A DNA stretch of 64,000 nt from Anaerolineaceae bacterium UBA6073 (GCA_002436085.1 DIXT01000019.1:43441-107440); one strand, 5' to 3'. Shown: positions 40,237 to 48,989, counted from the first letter of the stretch. Notes: generated by a model from the sequence alone, not told the origin. Numbers and translations: made by a program.

Positions 40237-42012
40237 ATGACTTTACCCATGATCCTGCTGCTTGTGATTATCTTCATCGCGATTATTCTGTTCGCGTTGG
40301 ACGCGCTTCCTGCGGATGTCATCGGCATTGGCATCATGACGGCGTTGGTCGTCACTGGCGTCCTTACTCCTGAGGAAGGCATCCTGGGGTTTGGTTCCGA
40401 AACCGCCATTAAAACCCTCGGTTTGCTGCTGCTCACCACAGCGCTCATCAAGACCGGTTTTGTGCAGATGGTCACCCGCCGGATTGTGCAAGGGGTGGGA
40501 GACAATAAAAACCGGCTGTTTTGGATTGTCTCGCTGGGTACCGCCGGTATGGGTTCCTTCACCAGCAACACCGCCTCCACAGCCTTCTTCCTTCCGGTGA
40601 CATTGAGCGTTTCCAAGAAGCTCAAGCAGCACCCCTCCAAGATGCTCATGTCCATGGCGTTTGCGGCTATCCTTTCCAGCTCGATGACCGCCATTGCTAC
40701 CTCCACAAACCTGGTGGTCAGCGGCCTGCTCACGTCTTACGGGCTGGAACCTATGGGCATCTTTGAACTGACCCCTATTGGCATCCCGATTCTGATTGTC
40801 GGCTTGTTATACATGTTCTTTATCGGCCGAAAACTTATCCCGGAACGCGAGCTGGAAGGCAACAACCGCTATCTTCCACGGGATACGCGCTATTACGCCG
40901 AAGTGGAAATCCCCAAAAAATCCCCCTGGGTTGAAAAGGAAATCCAGCAGCTCGGTTTGCGGGATGAATACGACATCTCCATCATCAATATCGAACGCCC
41001 GGGGGAGGGCGAAGTAAAGCCTTCCGGTAAAACCAGGCTGCATGCCGGCGACCAGCTGGTTTTGGACGGCTGCCGTGAAGGGATTTTTGCCCTGAACGAC
41101 CACAAAGCCGTCCGCTTTACCAGCACCCCGGAAGAAGATCTGCCGGAAGCAATCAAGAAAAAATACGGCATGGCGGAAGTCGTGCTGCTGCCAAGTTCCA
41201 GCCTGGTCGGGCAGACATTGCGGGGGCTAAGCTACCGTAAACGCTTTGGCATTCAGGTGCTTGGGATCCAGCGCCGCGGCAAGGTCTTGCGCGAACGGCT
41301 GCTGAACGAACGCTTGCAGGTCGGCGACCAAATGCTCATCCACGGCGACCCGGAAACCATCGCCAGCCTTGAGAATGGCGAGAACTTCAGGATCATCAGC
41401 GACACCATCGAAGAGCCCAAGAACACCAAAAAAGCGCCCTACGCGCTCATCATTTTCATGCTGAGCGTCGGGCTGGCGGCAGCCAACATCCTCCCGCTGG
41501 CGGTATCCACCATGATTGGCGCGCTGCTGATTTTCGTCACGCGCTGCATCACGCCTGCTGAGGCGTACAAAAGCATGAACTGGAGCGCGCTGATCTTGAT
41601 CGGGTGTATGCTGGCGCTGGGGAAGGCGATGGCTACGTCCGGGCTGGCGAATTACCTTGCCGGAGAGCTGGTTGCCTGGATAGGCACCGGGCATGCCTAC
41701 CTGCTGCTGGCGGGCTTCTTCATGCTTTCCATGATTTTGACCCAGCCCATGTCCAACCAGGCGGCGGCGGTGGTGGTTCTGCCGATTGCGATTGAAACCG
41801 CGCTGCAGTTGGGGCTGAACCCGCGCACTTTCGCCATGATGATCGCGGTTGGGGCAGCCACCTCCTACATCACCCCGCTGGAGCCGGCCTGTATGATGGT
41901 TTACGGCCCGGGCAACTACCGCTTTATGGACTTCGTAAAGGTCGGTTCGCTGCTCACGCTGCTGATCTTTGGGATTTCCATGCTGCTGGTGCCTGTGCTC
42001 TGGCCGTTTTAG
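40237..42012 (+). CDS. SLC13-type carrier with central RCK_C domains
   Basis: A 591-residue protein. Segments of about 10-12 transmembrane helices flank a soluble middle part (residues about 210-390) with two TrkA-C/RCK_C-like domains. SNTASTAF and IATSTNLVVSG in the first half and SNQAAAVV in the second are the SNT-type substrate and sodium motifs of the SLC13/DASS family. Members move sulfate, phosphate or dicarboxylates; the substrate here is unknown. GTG 40234 and ATG 40237 are both possible; AGGTG at 40227-40231 favours the ATG. A TAGAAT -10-like element lies at about 40151. Confidence 0.85.
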   Translation: MTLPMILLLVIIFIAIILFALDALPADVIGIGIMTALVVTGVLTPEEGILGFGSETAIKTLGLLLLTTALIKTGFVQMVTRRIVQGVGDNKNRLFWIVSLGTAGMGSFTSNTASTAFFLPVTLSVSKKLKQHPSKMLMSMAFAAILSSSMTAIATSTNLVVSGLLTSYGLEPMGIFELTPIGIPILIVGLLYMFFIGRKLIPERELEGNNRYLPRDTRYYAEVEIPKKSPWVEKEIQQLGLRDEYDISIINIERPGEGEVKPSGKTRLHAGDQLVLDGCREGIFALNDHKAVRFTSTPEEDLPEAIKKKYGMAEVVLLPSSSLVGQTLRGLSYRKRFGIQVLGIQRRGKVLRERLLNERLQVGDQMLIHGDPETIASLENGENFRIISDTIEEPKNTKKAPYALIIFMLSVGLAAANILPLAVSTMIGALLIFVTRCITPAEAYKSMNWSALILIGCMLALGKAMATSGLANYLAGELVAWIGTGHAYLLLAGFFMLSMILTQPMSNQAAAVVVLPIAIETALQLGLNPRTFAMMIAVGAATSYITPLEPACMMVYGPGNYRFMDFVKVGSLLTLLIFGISMLLVPVLWPF

Positions 42013-42035
42013 CTTTGCGCGGTTTTTTATAGATT

Positions 42036-42070
42036 AAACGCCGGGAAGCGCGAATGCTCGTCCGGCGTTT
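42036..42070. terminator. Hairpin terminator between convergent genes
   Basis: AAACGCCGG at 42036-42044 pairs with CCGGCGTTT at 42062-42070, followed by GTGTTTT. It lies between the SLC13 carrier and the convergent chagasin-like gene. Confidence 0.6.
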
Positions 42071-42097
42071 GTGTTTTCTGGTAATACAGACTGGCGC

Positions 42098-42520
42098 TTA
42101 ATCCCCGTTAAGCACTTCCACGCTCACGCCAAAACTCTGCGCGCTCATTTCCGGGCTGCCGTCCACCGAGCCGGCAAATATCAGGGTAAGCGTGCTTTTT
42201 CCGGCTTTCAGGGCTTTAAAGCGCAAGGTGGTGGTGCCTCCGGCGGCATTCACGCCGTCATCCTCCACGTACACCGCCTCGCCGTCCTGCTTCAGAATCT
42301 TGCTGTCCAGGTCCTGCACCCTCCAGCTGAAGCCCTCCTGAGGGATGGTAGGCAAGCGCACTTCCAGGGTATCCCCGACCTGCATACTGACAGCAGTCGG
42401 TTTGATGGCGGGCTCAACCACGACGAGCTTGCCTTCCAGGCTTGGTTCCGCCCCACTGCAAGCAGCAAGGCAGATGGCAAGGAGCAAAAAAGCAGTAAGG
42501 GCAAGAAATGTCTTTTTCAT
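42098..42520 (-). CDS. Chagasin-like cysteine protease inhibitor (I42), lipoprotein
   Basis: A 140-residue lipoprotein (lipobox LAAC near residue 21 after FLALTAFLLLAIC). The mature part has the inhibitor I42/chagasin landmarks: LEVRLPTIPQEGFSW (the NPTTGY/GFxW-like loop), then AAGGTTTLRFKALKAG (the GG loop and the F/K strand). Chagasin-family proteins block papain-type peptidases. It is divergent from a secreted C39-like peptidase (42704) with overlapping promoter regions, so the two may form an inhibitor-protease pair. The start ATG at 42520 follows AAAGGTTCGCG. Confidence 0.8.
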   Translation of the reverse strand: MKKTFLALTAFLLLAICLAACSGAEPSLEGKLVVVEPAIKPTAVSMQVGDTLEVRLPTIPQEGFSWRVQDLDSKILKQDGEAVYVEDDGVNAAGGTTTLRFKALKAGKSTLTLIFAGSVDGSPEMSAQSFGVSVEVLNGD

Positions 42521-42587
42521 CGCGAACCTTTCATGAGAGCATAGGCTGGTTGTTTAGACCAAAAGTAATAAAATTGAACATTAATCT

Positions 42588-42593
42588 ATTATA
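42588..42593 (-). promoter_or_regulatory. -10 element of the chagasin-like gene
   Basis: TATAAT on the minus strand. Its -35 region overlaps the -10 element of the divergent protease gene. Confidence 0.5.
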
Positions 42594-42609
42594 CTGCCTC
42601 TCCGTGTGT

Positions 42610-42615
42610 TATAAT
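42610..42615 (+). promoter_or_regulatory. -10 element of the protease gene
   Basis: TATAAT on the plus strand, 16 bases from the divergent minus-strand TATAAT. The predicted transcript begins about 80 bases before the ATG at 42704. Confidence 0.5.
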
Positions 42616-42703
42616 GTGAAAATTAGTGCAATCCCGTCCTTTTACTTTAAAAAATCAACTTTATCGTTTCACCCGGTTTAACTTTTCAGGATTAAGGAGC
42701 AAT

Positions 42704-44335
42704 ATGAAGACAAAACGCGCAGTGAAAGCAATTCTCTCAACTTTATTGGCATTGATGGTATGTACGGCGCTGCTTGGCAGCGCTGCAGCCGCCGCCCTGA
42801 CGCAGGACGAGCCGCCGGAAAGCGGCAGCCCGCAAATTGAAGTCATTTCGCCATATTATTCCGAGGAGCTGATTACAACTCCGGACGGCACACAGATCAC
42901 CGGCAGCATCATCAACGGTCCTTCAAAGCCCCTGCCCGAGTACCAGGCAGAGCGCGAGGCCTCGATGACCGCGATTGAACCCGAGGGCACAATTGCGAAT
43001 TTTCCCTCCTTTGACTGGGTGTTCGGCTGCTCCGCAGTTTCCGGGGCGATGATTGCGGGGTATTATGACCGCACCACCTACCCGAACATGTACACCGGAC
43101 CTGCCAACGGCGGGGTGATGCCCCTGACCGACACCACCTGGCCGACCTGGTCCGATGGGCACGTGACATACCCTAATAACCCCCTGATTGCTTCCCATAA
43201 CGGGATAGACGGCAGAACGATCAGGGGTTCCATCGACGATTACTGGATCCAATATGGCAGCACTGACAACGACCCCTACATCACTGGCGGCTGGGCGCAG
43301 CACGCCTGGGGAAACGCCATTGGGGATTACATGAAGACCAGTCAGTCGGCATACGGCAACACCGATGGTTCCACGACTTTCTACAACTGGGGTAGTAGCT
43401 CGCCGGATAAGCTGACCTGCGCGGATATGGAATACTATAATTTCGACCACCTGGACGGAACCTACGGCCGCAAGCTGTTCTATGAAGCGCGCGGTTACAG
43501 CGTGAGCGACTGCTTTAATCAGAAGACGGACAACAATGGGGGTGGGTTTACCCTGAATAATTTCAAAGCTGAAATCGATGCGGGGCACCCCGTGCTGCTG
43601 AACCTGGCAGGGCATTCCATCGTGGGCTACGGCTACAACGGCTCCACCATCTACATCCGCGATACCTGGGATAACGATCCCAGCCATACCTACACGATGC
43701 CCTGGGGCGGCAGCTATTCCGATATGGCCTTGCTCTCGGTCAGCGTGGTGCACCTGACACCAACTGTGAGTTACAAGCAATACCTGCCGGTATTGTGGAA
43801 CGCTGCCGCCCCCGCCCCCAACCCGTTCCAGAACCCGGGCTTTGAGCAGGGGCAGGTTGCCTGGACAGAATACTCTTCCGGCGGTTGGGATCTGATCTGG
43901 CTGGCTGAGAACGCCCCTGTCGCGGCACACGGCGGGTCCTGGCTGGCCTGGTTGGGCGGGGCGGATAGCGAGACTGCGCGGCTCTCGCAGACGATTACCA
44001 TCTCCGGCACAGCGCCCTACCTGCGCTTCTGGTATTACTCCGAGTCCGAAGATGCGTGCGGGTTCGACTATTTCAGGATAAAGGTCAACGGCACGGAAAT
44101 CTATGAATTCAGTCTGTGCGAGTCCAGTAATTCAAACGGCTGGGTTCAGGTGGTGTTGAATCTTGCAGGGTTTGTGGGCACCAACAAAACAGTGATGTTT
44201 GAAGTTACCACGGACGGCAGCCTGAACAGCAACCTGTTCCTGGATGATGTTTCGATGTCCAGCTCATCGACGCCGATGGAGGAAGAACCGGTGCCGGCGG
44301 AGTACTATCCCGGCTCGGCGCTGCTGAGCAAGTAG
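42704..44335 (+). CDS. Secreted C39-like cysteine peptidase with C-terminal beta-sandwich domain
   Basis: A 543-residue secreted protein. A signal peptide (LLALMVCTALLGSAAAA) is followed by a papain-like domain with the catalytic cysteine in WVFGCSAVSGAMIAGYYD (near residue 108), His in LAGHSIVGYGY (near 309) and Asp in YIRDTWDN (near 324), the peptidase C39_2 pattern. Residues about 380-525 form a beta-sandwich/carbohydrate-binding-like domain (FQNPGFEQGQVAW; VMFEVTTDGS). The ATG at 42704 has AAGGAG upstream; an open frame extends to 42626 but lacks support. Divergent from the inhibitor. Confidence 0.85.
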   Translation: MKTKRAVKAILSTLLALMVCTALLGSAAAAALTQDEPPESGSPQIEVISPYYSEELITTPDGTQITGSIINGPSKPLPEYQAEREASMTAIEPEGTIANFPSFDWVFGCSAVSGAMIAGYYDRTTYPNMYTGPANGGVMPLTDTTWPTWSDGHVTYPNNPLIASHNGIDGRTIRGSIDDYWIQYGSTDNDPYITGGWAQHAWGNAIGDYMKTSQSAYGNTDGSTTFYNWGSSSPDKLTCADMEYYNFDHLDGTYGRKLFYEARGYSVSDCFNQKTDNNGGGFTLNNFKAEIDAGHPVLLNLAGHSIVGYGYNGSTIYIRDTWDNDPSHTYTMPWGGSYSDMALLSVSVVHLTPTVSYKQYLPVLWNAAAPAPNPFQNPGFEQGQVAWTEYSSGGWDLIWLAENAPVAAHGGSWLAWLGGADSETARLSQTITISGTAPYLRFWYYSESEDACGFDYFRIKVNGTEIYEFSLCESSNSNGWVQVVLNLAGFVGTNKTVMFEVTTDGSLNSNLFLDDVSMSSSSTPMEEEPVPAEYYPGSALLSK

Positions 44336-44356
44336 GCGCTTCATTCTTGAACGTGA

Positions 44357-44388
44357 GACCCTCCGGGCAGCCGGGGGGTCTTTTTTTT
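44357..44388 (+). terminator. Strong rho-independent terminator
   Basis: GACCCTCCGG pairs with CCGGGGGGTC (one G-U pair) around GCAG, followed by eight T. It ends the protease transcript. Confidence 0.85.
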
Positions 44389-44697
44389 GGATGGAAAACA
44401 TTCTCCGCGCGCGGCGGAAGGTATAATCAAATGGTAACCCAAGGGAAATGCTCGTCTTCCCGCATTAACTTAGCATGATAAGGACCTGCCCATGCCCGCA
44501 CCTGAGTAAAAAAGGGGCTAATTGGCATATGTAACGAAGAAGATAGCGTTGATCTATGAAAACGTGCGGATGTGATTGTTTGGACGAAATTTCCCAGAAT
44601 CGATTGATCCCGATTTACTAAAAACCGTTTTATCCAGTTTCCTTTCTTGTGGATATTCCTTAGCGCAGTCGTAGTAAGAAAATATTTTTATCCAATC
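44389..44697. other. Intergenic region with an orphan promoter-like element
   Basis: TATAAT at 44422-44427 stands 9 bases before an ATG at 44431, but that frame stops after 15 codons. From about 44500 to 45600 the GC content drops sharply, which marks the left edge of a compositionally different segment. No gene is seen here. Confidence 0.5.
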
Positions 44698-45369
44698 TTA
44701 ATTTATTGTCCAGTTCAAAAACCCTGTATTTTCATCGCAATAATCTTCCACTCTATATTTAACCTCTTTATCTTCATATTGCCCAAAATATGCAACTCCC
44801 CCATTAGAACAAAGCAAAACAATATTTGAGTTGTGATAAACTTGGAAGTATCCTGATCGGAAGTCTTGGTCATTGCTATCTATCTTCCCAATATATTTTT
44901 CAGAGACATATCCTTTATCGACATATACATCGCATGTAAGGTCAGACTTATTATTTATTTCAAATAAATAATAATAATTTTCACCGACGACATTATTGAT
45001 CTGAAATATTTGGTCACCTGCAATGGGGGAGGTGAAACGACCAGACAAATCTAGACCAGACGAGTAAGGCGTAATACTCTCAAATGATAATTCTTTTGAT
45101 TCAAACGGACCTGTAATTTTTTTTGTGGAACTCGCCTCAAGAGTTCCCACATGATCTTCATCAACAAAAACATTGACGGGGACAAGAAGGTAGTTCCACA
45201 CTTCAATTGTGCACATTGAATTTGAGAAATCGATTGTTGCTTTAAGATTTCGTGCATGGTCAAATAATGACTTTCCTTGGAAAAGCGAACCTTCACCTAT
45301 GATAAATGCAATAATTAACCCACCTATTATTGTTAAGATTAAGTTTTTGACCCAGGATTTACTATCCAT
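44698..45369 (-). CDS. Hypothetical protein with one N-terminal membrane anchor, low GC
   Basis: A 223-residue protein. A hydrophobic segment (LILTIIGGLIIAFIIGEGSLF, near residues 10-30) anchors a mostly beta extracytoplasmic or cytoplasmic domain with seven or more Asn/Asp-rich strands. I recognise no family. Codon use and base composition (strongly AT-rich) differ from all neighbours, which suggests acquisition from another organism. The gene stands alone between the terminator at 44357 and the repeat block at 45600. Reading starts at ATG 45369. Confidence 0.6.
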   Translation of the reverse strand: MDSKSWVKNLILTIIGGLIIAFIIGEGSLFQGKSLFDHARNLKATIDFSNSMCTIEVWNYLLVPVNVFVDEDHVGTLEASSTKKITGPFESKELSFESITPYSSGLDLSGRFTSPIAGDQIFQINNVVGENYYYLFEINNKSDLTCDVYVDKGYVSEKYIGKIDSNDQDFRSGYFQVYHNSNIVLLCSNGGVAYFGQYEDKEVKYRVEDYCDENTGFLNWTIN

Positions 45370-46121
45370 CCCTTTTCCTTTCTCAGAATGCTAAGAAACT
45401 CTGATACAAATTATTTATGATTATACTCTCTAGAATTTGGAACCTTTCTCCAAAACTGATAATTGATAAAGATTGATTAAAATGAACTTAATAATCGAAA
45501 CGAGTAAGTGACCCATTATCAAACGAAGATCAGTATAAGGATTCAAAATGACTTGTTGAAGGCATTTCAAAAACCTATGGCAATGAAAAAAAACAATCAA
45601 AGCGAGACCTCTCCGAGGATTGGTGATCTTCTATAGGGAGATCGCTTCGCAAGCTCGCGAAGACGACCCGATTCGTCATTGCGATGGAGTGCCAGCGACT
45701 GAAGCAATCTCCCACTTTGCCAACGGGGAAACACAGTACCTTTGAGCATCACTTCGTTGCAACCTGCACCCTTTAAGGTATAGCGATGACGATCCGATTC
45801 GTCATTGCGAAGGAGCGTCAGCGACTGAAGCAATCTCCCCCCAGGCTGAAAAGGGAGAGCTTCGCAAGCTCGCGGTGACAGCTCGATCCGTCATTGCGAT
45901 GGAGCGCCAGCGACTGAAGCAATCTCCCACTCTGCCAACGGGGAAACATAGCACCCTTTCAAGTATCGCGATGACGAACAAAAGTGAGATCGCTTCGCAA
46001 GCTCGCGATGACGAACTTAGGATCAGCTGGGAGATCGCTTCGCAAGCTCGCGATGACGAAATAACGCGATTAGCTAACGAAGAAATCATGCATAAGAGCG
46101 CAATCCAAGTAGAATTGTGCT
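45370..46121. repeat. Repeat block left of the second GIY-YIG gene
   Basis: Units of the GGGAGATCGCTTCG/CGATGACG family occur in both orientations at about 45636-45668, 45675-45713, 45800-45838, 45853-45880, 45891-45930, 45986-46014 and 46029-46059. The first 110 bases (45602-45712) repeat 46388-46499, including the last 25 bases of the GIY-YIG coding region, with few changes. Small frames here are made of repeats only. Confidence 0.85.
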
Positions 46122-46412
46122 ATGTCATATGATAATGATTGTGTCTACATCATGACCAATAGATACAATACCGTCCTATATATAGGAACAACTAGCAATC
46201 TTGCCCGACGTGTCCATGAGCATAAACTTGGCATAGGTGGAAAGTTCACCTCGAAATATCAATTAACTAAACTTGTATATTTCGAATGCAGTGGTGACAT
46301 GAATGCAGCGATTGCCAGAGAAAAACAACTTAAAGGCGGGTCCAGGGCGAAGAAAATTGAATTGATTAACAATATAAACCCTGAGTGGCGAGACCTCTCC
46401 GAGGATTGGTGA
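46122..46412 (+). CDS. Small GIY-YIG nuclease
   Basis: A 96-residue URI-type GIY-YIG domain: CVYIMTNRYNTVLYIGTTSNLARRVHEHK contains the GIY and YIG-like strands and the catalytic arginine (described here by its ends, CVYIM and RRVHEHK), and AAIAREKQLKGG contains the conserved glutamate. The 3' end, coding for WRDLSEDW, lies inside a longer repeat that is also present, without the rest of the gene, at 45602. The repeat family flanks it on both sides. It is the second such gene in the window, with a different flanking family at 28171. Confidence 0.85.
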   Translation: MSYDNDCVYIMTNRYNTVLYIGTTSNLARRVHEHKLGIGGKFTSKYQLTKLVYFECSGDMNAAIAREKQLKGGSRAKKIELINNINPEWRDLSEDW

Positions 46413-46618
46413 TCTTCTATAGGGAGATCGCTTCGCAGGCTCGCGATGACAGCTCGATCCGTCATTGCGATGGAGTGCCAGCGACTGAAGCAATCTCCCC
46501 CTTAGCCAGCAGGGAGATCGCTTCGCAAGCTCGCGATGACGGACAAAAGGGAGATCGCTTCGCAGGCTCGCGATGACGAACAAAAGGGAGATCGCTTCGC
46601 AGGCTCGCGATGACGGCC
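46388..46618. repeat. Repeat block right of the GIY-YIG gene
   Basis: Starts inside the GIY-YIG 3' end and continues with units GGGAGATCGCTTCGCAGGCT / CGATGAC in one orientation (three tandem copies at about 46518-46614) and CGTCATTGCGATGG to CAATCTCCC in the other. It ends 18 bases from the stop codon of the hydrogenase large subunit. Confidence 0.85.
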
Positions 46619-46635
46619 GATTCGCGATGTCCCCC

Positions 46636-47949
46636 CTACTGCGTCGCGCAGGAAATGCACGGGTCAAACGCCCGCACCACCCGCCCGACCGCCTTTTCCA
46701 GCTCCAGGTTGATGCTGCCCGGGTGGATGTAGCGCTTGCCCGCCACCATCAGCGCCCGCTCAATCGCCTTCATATTGTGTACCGTGGGGATGATGAACTG
46801 CGCGTCCGCGATCAGGCCGTTCTCCACCACATAGCGGTGAATCAGCGGGCCGCGCGGGGCTTCCACCAGTCCGTAGCCAATCCCGTCTTTGGGGGTGTAG
46901 CCCACTTCGGTCTCGCCGTGTTCCAGGTCATCCGCCAGCAGCTCAATCGCGCGCTCCATGGCATACACCAGCTCGATGCCGCGGCACAGGTCAAAGCACA
47001 AAATCGCGTGGGCGGGGCTGCCGAAGCTGGCCCGGAAGCGTTCCAGGTAGCTGTCCGCCAGCGGGGTTTCGAACGCGCTGGTGATGTTGATGCGCGCCAG
47101 GCTGTTCGCGCGCAGGATATGCCCCTGGTAGCTGGTCTGCCCGGCGTAGGAATACTCAGTCTGGGTGAATTCAAGGCGTTTCTCAAACTCCTCGGGGGTG
47201 AAGTGTTCTTTTTCCTCGCCGTCCGGGCTAAGCACGCGCATATGCCCGCTGTTCAATTTTGGTTTTAAGGACATGGTGGACGAGATGTAGTAAGCGGGTT
47301 CGTCATCGCCCCAGGTGCCGATGCGTTCCTTCATCGCGACAGACATATCCCAGTAGGCGTTGAATAACTCGCAGGCGACTGGCAGCATTTTGCGCAGTTG
47401 CTCCAGCATCGCGTCCGCGGCCTGGCGGCTGATCCCGCCGGTGACGCCGCCGATATGCGCTTTGACAGGGTGGATGAACTGACCGCCCGCCAGCGTAATC
47501 AAATCGGTGCCGAGTTTGCGCACCTTTAGCGCTTGCTGGGCAATTGAAAACTGCGCCTGGCGGTTGGCTTCGCTTTCGTCCATATCAAACAGGCTTTCCA
47601 CGTTCACCCGATCCGGCATGGTGAAGATGAACAGCGAGGTGGCCTGGTTCTGGATAAGCTGCCCGAGCAGCAAAATCTCGCGTATCTCGCAGGCCATCGG
47701 CGGCGGGGTGACGTCGAAAACTTTCTCCAGCGCCTTCACGGAGGCGACGTGGTGCGCGGTGGAACACACGCCGCAGATGCGGGGCACGATCACCGGCATC
47801 TGTTCGGCCGGCGTGCCGACCACGAAGTTGCGGAAGCCGCGCAGCTCGACTGCCTGGAATTGCGCGCTGAGGAGATTGCCGCCTTCTTCCTCCATCACCA
47901 CGCGGGCGTGCCCTTCAATCCGGCTGAGTGGGAATGTAAGCGTGGTCAT
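46636..47949 (-). CDS. [NiFe]-hydrogenase large subunit (MvhA/group 3-like)
   Basis: A 437-residue protein with the two nickel-ligand motifs: RICGVCSTAHH near residues 58-68 (L1) and DPCISCATQ at the very C-terminus (L2). The sequence between matches cytosolic group 3 hydrogenase large subunits. Mature enzymes end after L2 because a C-terminal extension is cut off by a protease; here the gene itself stops two residues after the last cysteine-plus-Ala, with Gln in place of the usual His. It overlaps the small subunit gene by one base. No FeS partner subunit or maturation protease is nearby. Confidence 0.9.
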   Translation of the reverse strand: MTTLTFPLSRIEGHARVVMEEEGGNLLSAQFQAVELRGFRNFVVGTPAEQMPVIVPRICGVCSTAHHVASVKALEKVFDVTPPPMACEIREILLLGQLIQNQATSLFIFTMPDRVNVESLFDMDESEANRQAQFSIAQQALKVRKLGTDLITLAGGQFIHPVKAHIGGVTGGISRQAADAMLEQLRKMLPVACELFNAYWDMSVAMKERIGTWGDDEPAYYISSTMSLKPKLNSGHMRVLSPDGEEKEHFTPEEFEKRLEFTQTEYSYAGQTSYQGHILRANSLARINITSAFETPLADSYLERFRASFGSPAHAILCFDLCRGIELVYAMERAIELLADDLEHGETEVGYTPKDGIGYGLVEAPRGPLIHRYVVENGLIADAQFIIPTVHNMKAIERALMVAGKRYIHPGSINLELEKAVGRVVRAFDPCISCATQ

Positions 47950-48821
47950 CAGAGCACCTTATCCTTGCTGCGGATGCGGCGGTTGCCGCCCGCGTAGTCG
48001 GAGAACTGGAACAGGAACATGGAAAGCTGGGGCGAGCGCAGCGCCTCGTTCAGCTCCTCAGACGGGATGTTGGTCATGCGCTCAAACACGCGCTGGATGC
48101 TTTCCATCCAGACCCCGGATTCCTTCTCGATGAAGGCGTTGGACGGCCCGCGGCAGCCCACGCAGGGGTGCCCGGCGCGCGTGCAGGGCGCGCGGCAGCC
48201 GCCGCGCGTGGACGTGCCCACGCACAGAAAGCCCTGGTTCACCAGGCAGATATCAGGGTCCAGGTCGCCTTTCTGGAAACCAGTGATGTGGTCCGGTTTC
48301 ATATCGTTCAGCTTGCGCCGCCCGCACTCCGCGCAGACGATAGAGGCAGCCTTAAAGCCCTGCGGGTCCAGCAGCGCGCCCATAAAGAGTTCAGGCGTGG
48401 GCGGGCAGCCCGGCAGGTAGAGGTCAATATCCACATAGGCGTCCACGGGGTGGGTTTTGCTGAGCAGCTGCGGAAGGTGCGCGCGCTTCGCCTGCGAGAG
48501 GAATATTTCCCGCACATCGTCGCGGTCGCCCAGGTTGGTGACGCCGCCGGAGATGGCGCAGGTGCCCACGGCAATCACGCGGTCCACCAGCTTGACCGCG
48601 CGCTGGAGCTTGTAGGCGTCTTCGTCGTTGCGCACCCCGCCGGAAATCAGCAGGACCTCAATATCATCCGGGATGTGGTGCGTGGAAACCACCAGCGGCA
48701 TATACACCAGTTCATACTTGTCGTACCACTCCGAAGCGTTCAGGAGCGAGACCTCGCAGCCGGCGCAGCCCGAAAGCTGCAGTACCGCGAACTTGGGTAT
48801 TTTTTTCAGAGCGCCTTCCAT
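47949..48821 (-). CDS. Hydrogenase small subunit (MvhG-like)
   Basis: A 290-residue protein with SGCAGCEVSLL near residues 18-28, LPGCPPTPE near 145 and a C-terminal cysteine-rich stretch (GGCRAPCTRAGHPCVGCRG), typical of the FeS-binding small subunit of F420-non-reducing or group 3 hydrogenases. ATG 48821 was chosen because AGGAGAGG lies just before it; GTG 48839 would place that ribosome site inside the gene. It should pass electrons from the NiFe centre to a partner not encoded here, perhaps a heterodisulfide-reductase- or NADH-type complex. Confidence 0.9.
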   Translation of the reverse strand: MEGALKKIPKFAVLQLSGCAGCEVSLLNASEWYDKYELVYMPLVVSTHHIPDDIEVLLISGGVRNDEDAYKLQRAVKLVDRVIAVGTCAISGGVTNLGDRDDVREIFLSQAKRAHLPQLLSKTHPVDAYVDIDLYLPGCPPTPELFMGALLDPQGFKAASIVCAECGRRKLNDMKPDHITGFQKGDLDPDICLVNQGFLCVGTSTRGGCRAPCTRAGHPCVGCRGPSNAFIEKESGVWMESIQRVFERMTNIPSEELNEALRSPQLSMFLFQFSDYAGGNRRIRSKDKVL

Positions 48822-48831
48822 AAGCCTCTCC

Positions 48832-48915
48832 TTTTCCACAGAAATGAGGAGTTTATCAACAGAATTCAGGGTTTTATCAACAACTTATCCACAATAGATT
48901 TTACCTTTATCAGCA
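48832..48915 (+). promoter_or_regulatory. Cluster of five DnaA-box-like 9-mers
   Basis: TTTTCCACA (48832), TTATCAACA (48853), TTATCAACA (48874), TTATCCACA (48885, the perfect consensus) and TTATCAGCA (48907) lie in the same direction. Start-to-start distances are 21, 21, 11 and 22 bases, close to multiples of the helix turn. The block lies between the divergent hydrogenase and IMPase genes. Confidence 0.6.
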
Positions 48916-48989
48916 GGATTTTGGGACAGCAAATCCGGTTTTCTTTCCGCGCGTTCTCAGAACAAGCCCGCAGCGCGCCGGTTTGATGC

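Noticed and set aside
45875..46132. 85-codon frame before the GIY-YIG gene
   Set aside because: It consists of repeat units only (IASQARDD-type translations).
48832..48915. Chromosome origin oriC
   Set aside because: DnaA-box-like sites are clustered, but no dnaA or dnaN gene and no clear AT-rich unwinding region were seen nearby. It is kept only as a DnaA-box cluster.
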